Source: Anthostomella pinea (Eukaryota; Ascomycota; Sordariomycetes; Xylariales; Xylariaceae). Taken from it: a stretch of DNA of 64,000 nucleotides. This document shows positions 1 through 11,693 of the stretch, piece by piece. The notes under the pieces were generated by a model that saw nothing but the letters and a program-made list of their open reading frames with translations, ran no database searches and was not told where the DNA came from. The first letter of the stretch is position 1. Each line of letters starts with the position of its first letter. The stretch lies in the NCBI GenBank assembly GCA_963556695.1, contig CAUWAG010000006.1, positions 2,852,001-2,916,000 on the forward strand, given 5' to 3'. Position numbers and translations under genes: made by a program.

Positions 1-3000
1 GTCGCCAATGAAGTTCTCGACGCGACCTTTGTCACCCAAGCCCTTCCCGACATTCATCCCGACTCCGGAATTGTTGGTCTCTGTGCCGTTCCCTCTGACC
101 GAGCGGGTATGGAAGACATGGGTTGGCACATTGCGGACTTCCTCGCTTTCAGGACCCTTCTCAATGGCAAAAACCACCCCAAAGCCCAAACTTGGTTATC
201 CCAGTCCGACATTGCTGGTCTTGTCCGAGAGCATCCTGAACGCTACGTCCATGGCAAGGACCGTCGAGTTGTTGGACCCGCCTCCGAGACGGCAACCATC
301 AAGCAGAAGAATGGTGACGTTGATCGCGAGGACAACACCCGTGTTGTGTCTTCCATCGAGCAGCTAAAGGCGGCCTTCCTTGCTGCCATTCGCGAGAAAG
401 CTGCCATTGTGAAGAAGCACAAGTACCCCCTCGTGATCATTGTTTGCGGACTTACTTCGCTCGAGCAAGACATTTTCTTCGAGAAGTCCTCAACTGACGA
501 TACCGAGACCGGGCCCGAGAACGACGATGGACAAGAAAATGGCGCAGAACAGGACATAAAGTCTGAACGGGGCTCCTTGACTGGACAAGGCGGTCAAGGT
601 GGCCACGACGTCGAGGCTGCTACTCGCTGCACAAACAGTGAGATTCGCAACGAGGCTGGCGAAGACATTGAGGCCATTCTCATTACCCCGGCCTTATTTT
701 CTGCTGGATGGCAAGTCAATGCATCGTTCTGCAGATCACCAGCCACTGCAACGCATGCTGATCGAACCGACTTTCTCGCAAGACAATTCGGCGGTATCTT
801 TGCCAAAGTCCTCGTCGAGCAGTTCTTGGGCTGGAAGTGTCCAATGCTGGACGCGGAGAAGGTTGACCAAGCTGACGAGGGCTTTCCGGGCCCAGCGAAG
901 CCATCTGAAGAAGTGAGGACCCGGATCGACAACCTCAAGACCAAGGTACAGTCCTACCTTGTGGGAAGGTTCAGCACCCACCACCAAGACCACTCTTTCT
1001 CGTTCGATATTGAGAAGGACGACTGGGCCATGCTCATCGGGGAACGCAAGCACGCCTCGCTCGACACCATCAAGGAGAGATGGGAGAAGGTCGAGAGTCT
1101 TGGAGCTACCCAGTCTAATCAGGACAATCTTGCCTTCTTGGGGACTGCATTCGGCGGTACTAGATCGTCCCAGCTGAACCACATCAAGCACCTCATCAAA
1201 GAGTCCTTCGAAGCGTGGCCCGGCTACTGGGCTACTGGCTTTGGTCAGAATGCCAAGAGGATCTTCGAAAAGTTCATGAACACGGTGGCGCCCGAAATTC
1301 TGGATTGCCATGAGATCTTCAATGTCCTGGAGCATCGCGCAACTACCTCGGTGCTCGCCGATATGATCGTCCAGTACTTGAATCTCCATAAGCCTAACGA
1401 AGATCGCTGCAGAGACTGGAACTTTCTGCGCTGGAAAGACGTCACTTCTTCGGCGGACCAGTACTTCTTGCTTGGTTTGTTCCAGGGAATCGTATCCAAC
1501 ATTCCCGGTCCCAACGTGCCTCCTGGCATTAACCCAAACCACCTGAGCAAGATTCAGCGTCGCCTAGAGAGCTACGCGAACTACGTTTGCGCCTCCCTGT
1601 GTCTTCGATACCTTGGTGATGTCAAGGGTGCGAACACGGCAGTGAAGCTTATCAAAGAGCGTAAGTTCTCTCACTTCCACACTGATTGGTTGGTGATTTG
1701 CTAACTTGCTGCAGTACTTGATGGCGTCAGACTGCGGCAAGCCGAGCTGCTGGTCATGGACTCGGAGCTTCGTGATACGTGCTCGGCTTGGCTCAATGCC
1801 ATCGACATGCCAATCCGAGGGCTGGATGATACCAAGGCATCTGCTGGGGATGTGCAGGGGATTGCGGCTCCCGAGAAGGCTTATGCGCCCGACGATGAAG
1901 ATGGCGATTATATTGTCAGCCGAGAAGATCATCCTGCTAACTCATCGGCGCCATTGTTCGACTTGTACGGATCTGCTGCCTCGCCTGCCTCGCCTGTCCC
2001 GCGATTTGAAGTCCTTGACGACGGCGACGTCGGCCAGCTGCGCAAGCAGTTCGGCGAAAAGCTAGATCTCATCAAGGAACTCTTCCCGGAGTGGTCTGAT
2101 GCCGATATTCTCTACGCTCTCAAGGAAACCGACGGTGACGTTGAAGTCGCCGCTACGCGCATGGCCGCTGGGCGATTGCCAGTGCAGGACAAAGAAAACG
2201 AGGTGCAGAAGCCTGAGAACGTTGCCGCTCCAGCTGCAGAGAATTTTGTGAGCGAGAAAGAGGCGCGACCGAAGTCGGCGATGCCTGTACTTTCCACTTT
2301 TCCCCCACCGCCTGTCGCGGAGGACATCGAAGTCCCTCTGCCTCTTACTATCGCGGAGCGAATCCAAGCCGCTCGGGTTCATGAGGATCATCTCTTTCAG
2401 GATCTGCTTGCCACGACGGATGCGCAGCACCGCGACGTTCTCATCTCTGAGATGGGGCAGGTTAGAGAGAAGATACGCGCGCTTGTAAGAGAGGCTGAGG
2501 AGGAAATGAGAGACATCGCCAAGTCCTCTGTTGCTTTCGTGGTCCCGTCCATTACCGTAAACGAGGCTCCCGAGCCTGGTTCTATGGCGCCTGTCGACTT
2601 CAACACTGGTGCTGATCTCAGCAAGCCAGCTTCGGAAGCCGAGCAGAACACTGCAAAGACGACATCCGGTGCGAGTTCCACTGGAGGATGGGTTCCTCCT
2701 CATCTGAGAAACCCCAAAACCACGGCCAAGCCAGCTTCAGAAGCCAAACAGAACATTGCGGAAACGACATCCGGTGTGGTTTCCACTGATGAATGGGGCT
2801 CTCCTCATCTGAGAACCACAGCATCCACGAACGGCGTCAACGCTGGTTGTTATCTCGCCGAGGAAGCTTCAGAGGTCGAGCAGGGGATCGCTGAAGCAAC
2901 ATCTGGTGCGAGCCCCGCTGGTAGATGGGCTCCTCCTCATCTGAGAACTTCACCAGCCCTGAAGCAGAATGGGGAAATTCGTGAGAGCATTCCCGCGACT

Positions 3001-3072
3001 CCGGCCAAGCAGCAGGATACGGCTCCGCCGATGCCTCGCCGAACTCCGCCGCACTTGCGCCTTCGGAAGTAA
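1..3072 (+). CDS. CUE-domain protein with PPHLR repeats (5' end outside window)
   Basis: The reading frame is open from base 1, so the start codon lies upstream. Two exons are supported: 1-1660 and 1715-3072. The 54-nt intron has GTAAGT, a GCTAAC branch and GCAG, and splicing keeps the frame; about 1005 residues are visible. The first ~550 residues match no domain I can name, although they read like a conserved ascomycete hypothetical family. A CUE-like ubiquitin-binding module lies at about 2035-2170 (LIKELFPEWSDADILYALKE), with the usual hydrophobic-P and di-leucine-like positions. The tail (2690-3072) holds four imperfect PPHLR-type motifs (GGWVPPHLR, EWGSPHLR, GRWAPPHLR and RRTPPHLR at the C-terminus) within partly repeated Ser/Thr/Ala-rich linkers. 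[YW]xPPHLR is known from Ded1/DDX3 helicases as an eIF4E-contacting motif, so a link to ubiquitin or mRNA metabolism is inference only. The alternative is a scaffold protein of unknown role. Confidence 0.8.
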
Positions 3073-4169
3073 GTGTGACATGGGTGTCAAAACACAGTTC
3101 TTCCCAAACAGACTGGCCTGTGTCTCTACTTGCGGAGATAAGGAAGATACATAGCCACAGCCACTCGAGGAGCACGCATCTGAGGTATCTGATAAACTCA
3201 CGGTTCTCATACAAGAGCTCCCATCGGCAACGAAAAACACTGTTGGAATCGTCTTCGTTCGCGAAACAGTTACTGCCGCCATATTGACGCAGATGCTGTC
3301 GGGTCCTATTCCAGCCTCCTAGGCCCTGGCGTGTATCTGCGTGTTCTTGACATTCAGATCCATTCTCACTTCTGACTTTTCTTTTCCTTCACCCGTCCAT
3401 TGGAGTAATGCTACGCCACCGAGGTTGTTTTCAACATCCTCACGGCAGCGGCACGAGTACGCGGCACCAAGCGCGCTCTCCGACTACCTGTCAGCTTTCA
3501 CCCAGTTCCTACAGCCTCCAACAGAACTGTGGATGGTTTCGGCCTGAGTCCGCAGCGATTTGGAGACTCGCTTGCCAGGCGCACATTAATCTGTTTCCTC
3601 CACACCACCTCGAGTTGTTGCGGCAGTTATGTTCTGCAGAGTTCATCCCATGGTCACCCAGACTTTCAACACCGAAATCTTGACAATACTGGGAACTTGG
3701 CACGTTTTCGTTCTGCGACAATTTACCAAGGAACCCAGAGTTTTCGATTTGTTCGGTAATTGTGTGGACTTTGAAGGGCCTGTCCTCAAAATCAGACCAC
3801 GACCGCGATTGCTCACATCACAACATCAGTATGCGTCACTTCCGACCATATTGCAAAGATAGTGGTTGGGGAATACTTGCCGATTTTGTTCGATTTCCTA
3901 GGTTTCTATAGACCTGGTAGCAATGATGGTGGCGATTCGGTGTGATTGGTAGTTGGCAGTTTCGCAGTCAGCTAGATCAGATAGCCGTCTCACTTGCAAT
4001 ACAACTACTTTGTCTCTATAAACTGCATTCCGACGGGTGAGTATGATAGACTGTACCTACACATCGCCGGCGGCATTGTTGAGTTTTATACATACCCCTG
4101 AATAAGCCCGTCCTGGCGTGGGACATGATGTACAAGAAAGACCCGGGCAAGACTCACGGGTAATATTGT
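3073..4169. other. Intergenic, 1.1 kb
   Basis: Downstream regions of two convergent genes. Only short overlapping frames occur, none with splice-consistent extension or a recognisable motif. Composition is normal and no repeat was seen. Confidence 0.6.
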
Positions 4170-5771
4170 CTACTCCTTCTCTCCTGGTTTATCATCCTCA
4201 GTATTGCCCTTTTTCTCCACCTCTTCTCCTTTTATCCTCGCGGGCGCCCTCTCGCCCCTCTGGAACACGAAGAGCGCCTCGTCCTTGCCCGGGAAGCTGG
4301 GCAGCGGCACCTGCACCACCTTGGTCCACTCGTCGCCGTGCTCGCGCTCCATGTACTCGTCCATGCTCACGTCGCGGAAGCCGGTGTACCCGTTTCGGTT
4401 CTGCGTGCCCACGACCGCGAGCGTGTTGCCCGTATATGCGGCGATCATGTCGCACGTGAAGCCGCCCTCGCGGCCGCCGGCCACGCCGCCGCCGACGATG
4501 GGGTAGACGAGGAGGAGCACGGCGTCGGGGGCGCCGTGGCGGGTGGTTCGGAGGTAGGATGGGCCGTCTGCTGTGTAAGTGTCGGGGACCCAGGTTATGC
4601 GCCAGCTGGACTGGGCGTTGTCGACTGGGGTTATGGTTGAGGTCGGGGTCGGGGTCGGGGGTGTGCTCTTCTTCCCCTGTTTTTGGGGTTGTGTTTGGTT
4701 CTGGTGTAGTATCTGCTGCCGCAGCGCCCAGGTCCAGTACCCGTTCCCGCTGCCCATATCAATGACTTCCCTACCGTCCGCGAGCGAAACCAAAATCTGC
4801 AGCGCCTCGTGGCTCGGACACACGCACCCGAAGTGGTGCATCAGTATCGGCAGGACGTGGTGCCCGCCGCTGCGACCCGCGGAGCTCGGGCTTGGGCCGG
4901 CCCACTCGAGGTTGCGGCACGCCCAGGACAAAAACGTGAGGTATGGGTTCGGCGGCGCGGTTTTGCACTTGGATTTGGAAAGGGTGGCGAGGGCTGGGAG
5001 GGAGGGGTGAATGTAACGCTTCGAGAGCAGGTAATGAGCTATTTCGGATCGCAAGGAGCCCTTCTTGGCGTTGGAGGAGAAGGTCTTGAGCGCGGAGGGG
5101 GTCGAGGTCAGAGGGGAGAAGATGGATAGGTAGGTTTCTATGTCGGCTTGCGGGGGCGGCGGGAGGGCGGGCGGTGGTTGTTGTCTTTGTTGTGGTTGTG
5201 GTGGCTTGGAAGTCGAATTCGGGTTTGGTCGCGGGTCTGTGGAGGAGGTCGTAGCATCGTAGGACTCCGAGTTCGCGTTCGCGGTCGCGGTCGAATTGCC
5301 GTTGCCGCCGTCGTCGTCGTCGTTCTTGGGAGCAGAAGGGGGAGGAGCGGCGGCGGTGCGGTACCAAGCATGCAGCCCATTGGCGCCGCCCAGCGAGACC
5401 ACGTGCTGGACCTGCGGTAGCGTGACGCTGACGATGGCGTGGTAAACATATGAATCATTACGGCGCAGGGCGAACGACGTCGCGATGGCCGACTGCAGGT
5501 CGTCCTTCGATAATTGTTCTTCGGCGCGCGCTTGCAGCGCCGTGTCGGCTGCGTAGGCGTCTGGGTTCCAGGAAGGCGAGCCCTCGCAGTAGAGGAAGGC
5601 CTTGTTGCCGTTGGCGGCGGCTCTGCTTCGTGCCATCAGAGTTGTGACTTGTCTGCCTGTCTCTCCGTGAAGCGTACATGTAGAGAATGGCCTGAGTCTG
5701 CTCGGCCGGGTAAAGCTCTGCTGGGGGGAGAAGAGAATGACGTTGACGATGGTGGGGTTCGTCCCCCGCAT
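4170..5771 (-). CDS. Predicted SAM-dependent methyltransferase, possibly mitochondrial
   Basis: Single-exon frame of 533 codons. The clearest motif is a class I methyltransferase SAM-binding loop, VIDMGSGNGYWTWAL, at about residue 335. After it come a hydrophobic strand (DAVLLLVYPIVGG) and a conserved-looking C-terminal part (NGYTGFRDVSMDEYM). Residues ~150-210 are a low-complexity Asp/Asn/Ser/Pro/Gln insert, so this region is probably disordered. The first 45 residues are Arg/Ser-rich, almost without acids, and contain LRPFSTC, which resembles a mitochondrial presequence cleavage site. That favours the start at 5771, but a second in-frame Met at 5636 (MARSRAAANG) would give a version without it. 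The substrate is unknown. It is followed at 363 bp by another minus-strand gene. I recognise the fold, not the function. Confidence 0.8.
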   Translation of the reverse strand: MRGTNPTIVNVILFSPQQSFTRPSRLRPFSTCTLHGETGRQVTTLMARSRAAANGNKAFLYCEGSPSWNPDAYAADTALQARAEEQLSKDDLQSAIATSFALRRNDSYVYHAIVSVTLPQVQHVVSLGGANGLHAWYRTAAAPPPSAPKNDDDDGGNGNSTATANANSESYDATTSSTDPRPNPNSTSKPPQPQQRQQPPPALPPPPQADIETYLSIFSPLTSTPSALKTFSSNAKKGSLRSEIAHYLLSKRYIHPSLPALATLSKSKCKTAPPNPYLTFLSWACRNLEWAGPSPSSAGRSGGHHVLPILMHHFGCVCPSHEALQILVSLADGREVIDMGSGNGYWTWALRQQILHQNQTQPQKQGKKSTPPTPTPTSTITPVDNAQSSWRITWVPDTYTADGPSYLRTTRHGAPDAVLLLVYPIVGGGVAGGREGGFTCDMIAAYTGNTLAVVGTQNRNGYTGFRDVSMDEYMEREHGDEWTKVVQVPLPSFPGKDEALFVFQRGERAPARIKGEEVEKKGNTEDDKPGEKE

Positions 5772-6134
5772 TCAGGGGCAGCTTCAGGGGCAATTTCAGG
5801 GGTTAGCTTCTTCCGAGAGCTCATTCCAAGAGACTCCCGAGGTCCTCTCAACAAGACACCTACTCTGCCCATGTCAGCATGTCAGTCATTATTTTATTCA
5901 TCATTTCAGAACCCGAGCCTTACTGCAGACCATACCAGACTACCGGAAATAGCGTGTTTTTAAGACACATTCTCCTCATTGGTGATTGTAGGGCTTATGG
6001 ACAGCTTGCCCAGATCCAACAGGACCTTATATAACATAGGTACGGCAACTGAGCCCGTCCAAACAATAGCACCACTCCAAAATACTCGCAGCGGTGTCTT
6101 CTCAACGGTTTCTGGTTGGTGTGACGCCCACGAG
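5772..6134. other. Intergenic, 363 bp
   Basis: Separates two minus-strand genes, so it should hold the promoter of the 4170-5771 gene and the 3' end of the GT31 gene. No distinct element was recognised. Confidence 0.5.
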
Positions 6135-7829
6135 CTAATACACCCTCGTCAAGCTGGGCCGCACCCACTGCACCGCCTCGCATTGCTGTTCTTGATACCA
6201 CTTGTCGATGCTGGGCAACATCCATCCGCTCATGTAGCGCGACAGCTCGTATGTCCATTCTTTCCCTATTTCTCCTTGGAGACGCATGAGCGCGTTCGCG
6301 GACAACTTGGGACCTCGGTGCTCGCCGTATCGAATCGAACTCATGAACATGCAGTCGCCCATGTGCCAGTTGTACTGGAAGCACTCCGGGTCCTCGCCGC
6401 ATGCTTTACCGCACGCCGCGAACGAGTTCACGCGCGGTCCCCTGTAGCCATCCCACCCAGTGTTGTCCCAGTCTTCGCGGTAGACTTGTCGGTCGTTGTG
6501 GCGGAAGTCGTAGAGGTCTCGATAAATAAGCGGTCTCTAAACGATAAAGGTTAGTGGTATTCCTCTCGACGAAGCCGTTGAAACGATGGACTGGAGGACG
6601 AAAGAAGGGAACTCAAGCCTTGGAGCGCTTACCCCGACTTTCCGTCTGCTGTGCTCCCATCTCCACAACTTCACCATCTCTTCAGGCTTCGTCTTGTGCA
6701 AAGTCAAAACGGGCTGACACCAATAGGCCTGGGAAAAGGGAATGCTCTGTAGAGAATGGGGGTTAAACATGGGCCAAAATCCGGACAACCTGATCCCAAC
6801 ATCGTGTAGGGCCCAACCCAAGATCCGATCCCCGCGACGATCCCGGCGCATGAGGTCCAGCCAGCGACGGCTCAGCGGCGGCTCCAGATAGTCGCCATCC
6901 TTGCCTACTTTCCGGTGAAGCAGCTTAAGCATGGCAGCGCGGCTCAGCACGAACCCCGGTCCCCCGTCCGCAAACCAGGTCGCAGATTCCGGCTTTCCCG
7001 GGTATTTTAACCGTTCCGGCGCGGCGCTTCCGATGTAGAGCGGTGTTTCGTGGTCGAGGTTCTCCAGGAAGCGGAAAAGGTTGTCCCAGACCACATAGGT
7101 ATCCGTCTCGTAGAAGAAGTACCACTTCTGCGACGGTCGTGTCTCCCAGGCGCGCTCGATCATGGGAAGGAACTTGTAGGCATCCAGGGTCCGGCCATCG
7201 ATCGTCCGGCTTTCGTCAGTGGCGTTGGCTCGGATCTGAGGCTTGGGGTGTAGGTTTCGTAGGATGGTGTAGTTCTTGAAGTCGGCGTTTTTGAACCGGT
7301 ATGCGGCCGGCAAGTCCTTCAGGATGTCGACCACCTCACGCCCGTGGATGAGCTCGCCGGAGTCGGAGAATATTAGGAGGTTGTCGATGCATGCTGAGAC
7401 GCTTTCGAACTGGGCCCTGATCTTGTTTGAGTCCTGTCCGTGACTCATTCTCAATATCGGCTGGACTGAGTTCTGTAGGATATGCTTTGGGAATGAGCGA
7501 CACAGTTGCTCCAAAGACGCGCCCTTGATATCCTGCGCGACGGGGCTGAAGGAGCTACTTGTTTCCCACTGGAAATATTCCGGCCGACCAGGACCGTCAC
7601 TCGCGGGCGGTTTCCGTCTATCAGCTGGACCTTGGGTGTTTCGTGTGTTGTAGCTGTGGCCGAAGGCATCGTAATGGTGGTAGCTGGAGGTCAGGGCGAG
7701 GAGCGCGGTCACAGAGAGGCAGGCGACGACGGCAATAGCGATGAAGCGACGGATGCGCCGGTGCCAGCCCTTCTGGCCTCCCGTCGTGCAGCTATCGATC
7801 GGATGGGCCCATGCTAGTAGGGTTTTCAT
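6135..7829 (-). CDS. GT31-type glycosyltransferase with C-terminal PAN/apple-like domain
   Basis: Two exons (7829-6633 and 6536-6135) give 532 residues. The 96-nt intron has GTAAGC, a CACTAAC branch and TTTAG, joining at phase 0. The protein is a type II membrane protein: a short Arg-rich cytosolic N-terminus, then one hydrophobic segment (about residues 28-48, IAIAVVACLSVTALLAL), then a luminal catalytic part. The region YFFYETDTYVVWDNLF carries the DxD-type metal/nucleotide-sugar site (TDT), followed by ADGGPGFVLSRAAM and ILGWALHDVGIRLSG, the usual GT31 acceptor and catalytic-region blocks. After the intron, NSFAACGKACGEDPECFQY is a Cys-rich PAN-like segment, a common architecture in fungal GT31 proteins. 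It probably acts in the Golgi on protein or wall glycans; donor and acceptor are unknown. Length and motifs look intact. Confidence 0.87.
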
Positions 7830-9948
7830 GTTGGCGGTATTTGGTATTTCATACGGGCGATGCGCGGAGGGCTGTTGATGCTTCTCGGTTCAACGTGGGC
7901 TGCTGGGGTGATACGACGACGACGATGCCGTTGTAATCCGAGACAAGGTATGCTAGAGATGTGTGGGCAAGACGGCGTCCGGGCTCAATGTTGGGTTGAG
8001 ACAGCAAAGCGACGTGATTGTGATGCTAGAGTGCTCGTCACTGGAGAATGCAATTCAGCGTTGGTAGCAGGTGGTGGTACAATGTTTGCTCCAGAAGGTG
8101 GCCAGCCTCCAGCCTCCAGCCTCCAGACCATTTGATAGCTGCGAGCAATGGGCAGATGCACCCATTCGAAGGTGGGGCCTGCATTGTTGGGCATTAAGGT
8201 TGGTTGTTCCTGCTTTGAACATTGAATGCCGTGCGAGTGCTACTTCCACATCGATGGGCGCAGGTGGTGAGGCCTTGCGCGCCTGCCCCTTTCATTGCCT
8301 CGGAGTCACCATTTCATCCCACACCTACAAACTCCCGTCCACAACTCTCGTCCCTTGCATTCAATGGCCAATCTTTCTCGACGGCACATAGTCCGAGTAT
8401 CATTGCTTTGTACACCGTATCCAAGCATGACGTGGATGTTGGTGTGGTCAGATTGGCAAAGTTCCCAAACCAACAGACGCCAATAGAACGGCTGTCGTTG
8501 TGCGGTACCTATTTCCGTACATATGTCAGCCGGCTAGTTCCAACGTCTACCACTCAGTCGGTAACAAGTAGGTCGGGTTTGAAGGCCGACAGCTCTGGGC
8601 GCAGACTCGGTCCTTCCGGCCCATCCGGCAGTCTTCCTGCCCTTCCCAGGTCACGGGTGTCTTCTGCCCTGCCCGGGTGGGTGTATTCTGGTCCGACCGT
8701 TGACGTCGCACACCATTACTCAGGACTGACTGAATAAGGAACCGTTGAACTTTTGGCAAACACGTGTCACATGGCCTAAAGGGTAGCGAAAGCGAGGGGC
8801 GCCATGCCCAGTGCCGGAGCAGGAACGGCTGCAGCCAGCCGAGCAATCTGACATTCTCCCCAATCGCGAGAGGGTTCCATAAATACGAGCAAACACGGAG
8901 CCGCAGAACGGACGGAATAGCTGTGTTCTGTGCCATGTACTGCGAGTATGGTATACCACTATCCGGTGTCGATTCATGGTGGTATTGTCGGCGAACCCTT
9001 GAGATGGTCACTGATCGGCCATGTGGTCGTTGCCCTGACCTCTCATCCTCAACGTAACATTCGACGGTTACATTAGGTATTCGCGCTTCCGGGGTGGGAA
9101 GTCACCTGCAACCTGAAGCGGCAAGAACAGGAGCGGGGAAGAAGCAGAGGAGTACGGTAATATTGAAGGCAAGGAAGCGGCGACATACATGCTGCTTTCG
9201 TTGGTGAGGTAGTAGCTACACGCTGCAAGCTGCAAGACGCAATGCCCCTAATCTCGGCTGCAGGTCGGCGGCCCGAGAGAATGTTCCTTTCCCCTTCATT
9301 GATCCCTGGCAGGTAGATCATCTTCGGAAACGGCGCGTCAATCTACACTCGCAACGACAGGTGACCTGTCAGAAAAAGAAAGGAAACCTGCAGCTAACAA
9401 CAAGAAAAGGGAGGCCAGTAAGGTACCTGGCAGCCTCATCGGTGGGAGGCGTTTCGCCCCTTATGTATCTGCCATTTCCGAGCCGAAGAACATCCGTCAG
9501 AAACACCATCCACCATCCACCATCCACCATCCACCACCAACAAGCCAAACCGCCTCTGACCTTGCCGCATCTCGTCAGACCCTCGGCCCTGCCGCTGCTG
9601 ATTACATAGTCGATTGTGTCTTGTTGCGCACCGATTGCGAATCTGGCATCACTGCACCAGCACTCACTTACCTCCACTCGCACAGTCGACCGCACGTCGC
9701 CTCTCGCCCGCTACCCGTGGACAGACCGCTACCGCCCGTTACGCATGCGGCCGCCCGTCTGAGCTGTTGCCGGCCTCTTTTTGATGGTCTTGTCAACAAG
9801 TTTCCATCCGTCGCTCGTCTCTCGTCTCGTGACACAAACACAGACCCATCTGGCATCCCGCTCGTTCCTGGGGCTTCGCTGGCGAATCCTTGCATGTCCC
9901 ACGATCGATAACCAGGTAGCCAGTCTACTTATCGCCGTCATCGCGTGA
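7830..9948. other. Intergenic between divergent genes, 2.1 kb
   Basis: Shared upstream region of the GT31 gene (minus) and the LaeA-like gene (plus). It contains a (CAGCCTC)3 run near 8101-8125 and a CACCATC microsatellite near 9504. Several short frames exist without motif support. The last ~300 bp are C/T-rich, as expected for a fungal 5' leader. Confidence 0.5.
9504..9538. repeat. CACCATC microsatellite
   Basis: Four exact head-to-tail copies of the 7-mer CACCATC, plus a fifth imperfect copy (CACCACC), about 410 bp upstream of the LaeA-like start codon, probably in its leader or promoter. Confidence 0.85.
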
Positions 9949-11693
9949 ATGTCTCAGATCACAGCTCTGCCCCCAGCCCAGCTGTCGCGAGCTTTGAAAT
10001 ACACCCAGTCCCTCGCTTGTGCTCCGTTACTGTCTCTTCTTCTGCGAGAAATGGCCGACTTGGGTCACGGCGAAACCATCATCATCCGCGGAGGCCTACA
10101 ACATGCATCTCAACGTCCCCAGTCTCACTATGATATAGCAGAGGACCCCTACCAGCCTCCTGATCCAACTGGAAGCCAAGACATCGAACGCTCCGACTCT
10201 CCGCGGCCTCCTCTTCGACCTGAGCCTCCAAGTGTTGCACCTGTACCACGCACTGATGACACGAGAGGCGAACCCTTTCGATTCCGCTCATTTGAACCGC
10301 CCCGTGCAGATTCACGTTCTCCAGATGTTTTATCAACGCCACCGGTAGCTTCCATAGCGCACTTGTCTTCTACTAGGAAGCGCGCCTTTGAAGATTTCTC
10401 AGCACACGACTTTGATCACCACACCGCGATTGCAAGCCTAGATGATTTGGTGTTACCAAAACTGTCTTCTTCCATCCCCCACCTGGATCCGACCACCAGC
10501 TGTGAGCTTGCATACGAGGAGTTGACAGGGGCAGAGCAGGCGGAGGAGGATATTGACGCCGCTGAGCAGGTAGAGGCTGGGATAATTGTCGCTGACATGG
10601 ATTCGGTAACAGACGCTGGCTACGAGTCGGATACGGCCACGACGGCGTCGACTTCTATCGCCTCAAGCATGTGGGACTACTCCTACGAGAACGGCAGGAG
10701 ATACCACAAGTTCAGAGAAGGTCGCTACAACTTCCCGAATGACGATGTTGAGCAGCAGCGCGAAGATATGAAGCATGCCATGGTCAAGATGCTTACTCAG
10801 AAGTTGCACTTTGCACCTATCGGATTGAATCCGCACGAGGTATTGGATGTCGGGACTGGGACTGGCATATGGGCGATTGAAAGTAGGTTGCCTTCTGCTC
10901 AATTCATTTCGCGGCAGAGCATCACCGCCAGACGCTGACCATCGTCTTCGCAGTGGGCGACGCTTACCCAAGCGCCAACGTATTGGGCATAGACCTAAGT
11001 CCCATACAGCCGGACTGGGTGCCCCCAAACGTGCGGTTCATGGTCGACGATGTGGAGAGTCCGTGGCTTCACCCAAGGAATCACTTTGACTACATCCATT
11101 CGAGGCATACCGTCATGGCCATCAAGGACTGGGACAGACTTCTCAGAAGAGCTCACGAGTGAGTGCAATCAACGTCCTACGGCAGTACATCGCCTGTGCT
11201 TCTGGAAGCTAACCAGCCATGCCATAGGCACTTGAGACCCGGAGGATGGGTCGAGATGCAAGAGATAAACCACTTCCCGATGAGCACCAACGACAGTATG
11301 ACGCCAGACCACCCAGTGGCGCAGTACTGGCGACTCATCAACGAGGGACTCGCGGAACTGGGCGTCAACTTCAAATTCGCCAGTGGCGGTCGAATAGCCG
11401 AGCTCATGCGGCAGTGCGGATATATCAACGTGACGGAGCAGATCTTCCACGTCCCCATCGGAACTTGGCCTCGTAACAAGAAGCTGAAGAGCGTCGGGCT
11501 CTACTGGAAGACGATCCTCCTCGACGGCGTGCAGGCCATTGCCTTGGGGCCCATGACCAGAGGCCTGCGGTGGAGGGTGGAACAGGTCGAGACGTTCCTG
11601 GCTACGGTCAGGAAGGCGTATCATGACAACTCGTGTCTCATGTTCATGCCCCTTGTCTGTGTCTACGGGCAGAAACCTGAGCACAACTACTGA
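9949..11693 (+). CDS. LaeA-like TAM-domain methyltransferase
   Basis: Three exons: 9949-10882, 10954-11158 and 11228-11693. The introns (71 and 69 nt) have GTAGGT/GCTGAC/CGCAG and GTGAGT/GCTAAC/ATAG, and both joins keep frame. The N-terminal ~220 residues are acidic and Pro/Ser-rich with no motif. The methyltransferase core starts at YENGRRYHKFREGRYNFPND, typical of the fungal LaeA-like family. It continues with SAM motif I, VLDVGTGTGIWAIE, split by intron 1 just after the motif, then LGIDLSPIQP, the family's WVPPNVRFMVDD, and LRPGGWVEMQE in exon 3. The family is known for nuclear regulators of secondary metabolism and development; whether this paralogue regulates anything is inference. The ATG at 9949 has weak context; an in-frame ATG at 10051 (MADLGHGE) has a purine at -3 and G at +4 and may be the true start. 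Confidence 0.87.

Noticed and set aside
736..1542. 268-codon minus-strand frame opposite the CUE-domain gene
   Set aside because: Antisense shadow of a long, splice-consistent coding frame; no motif of its own.
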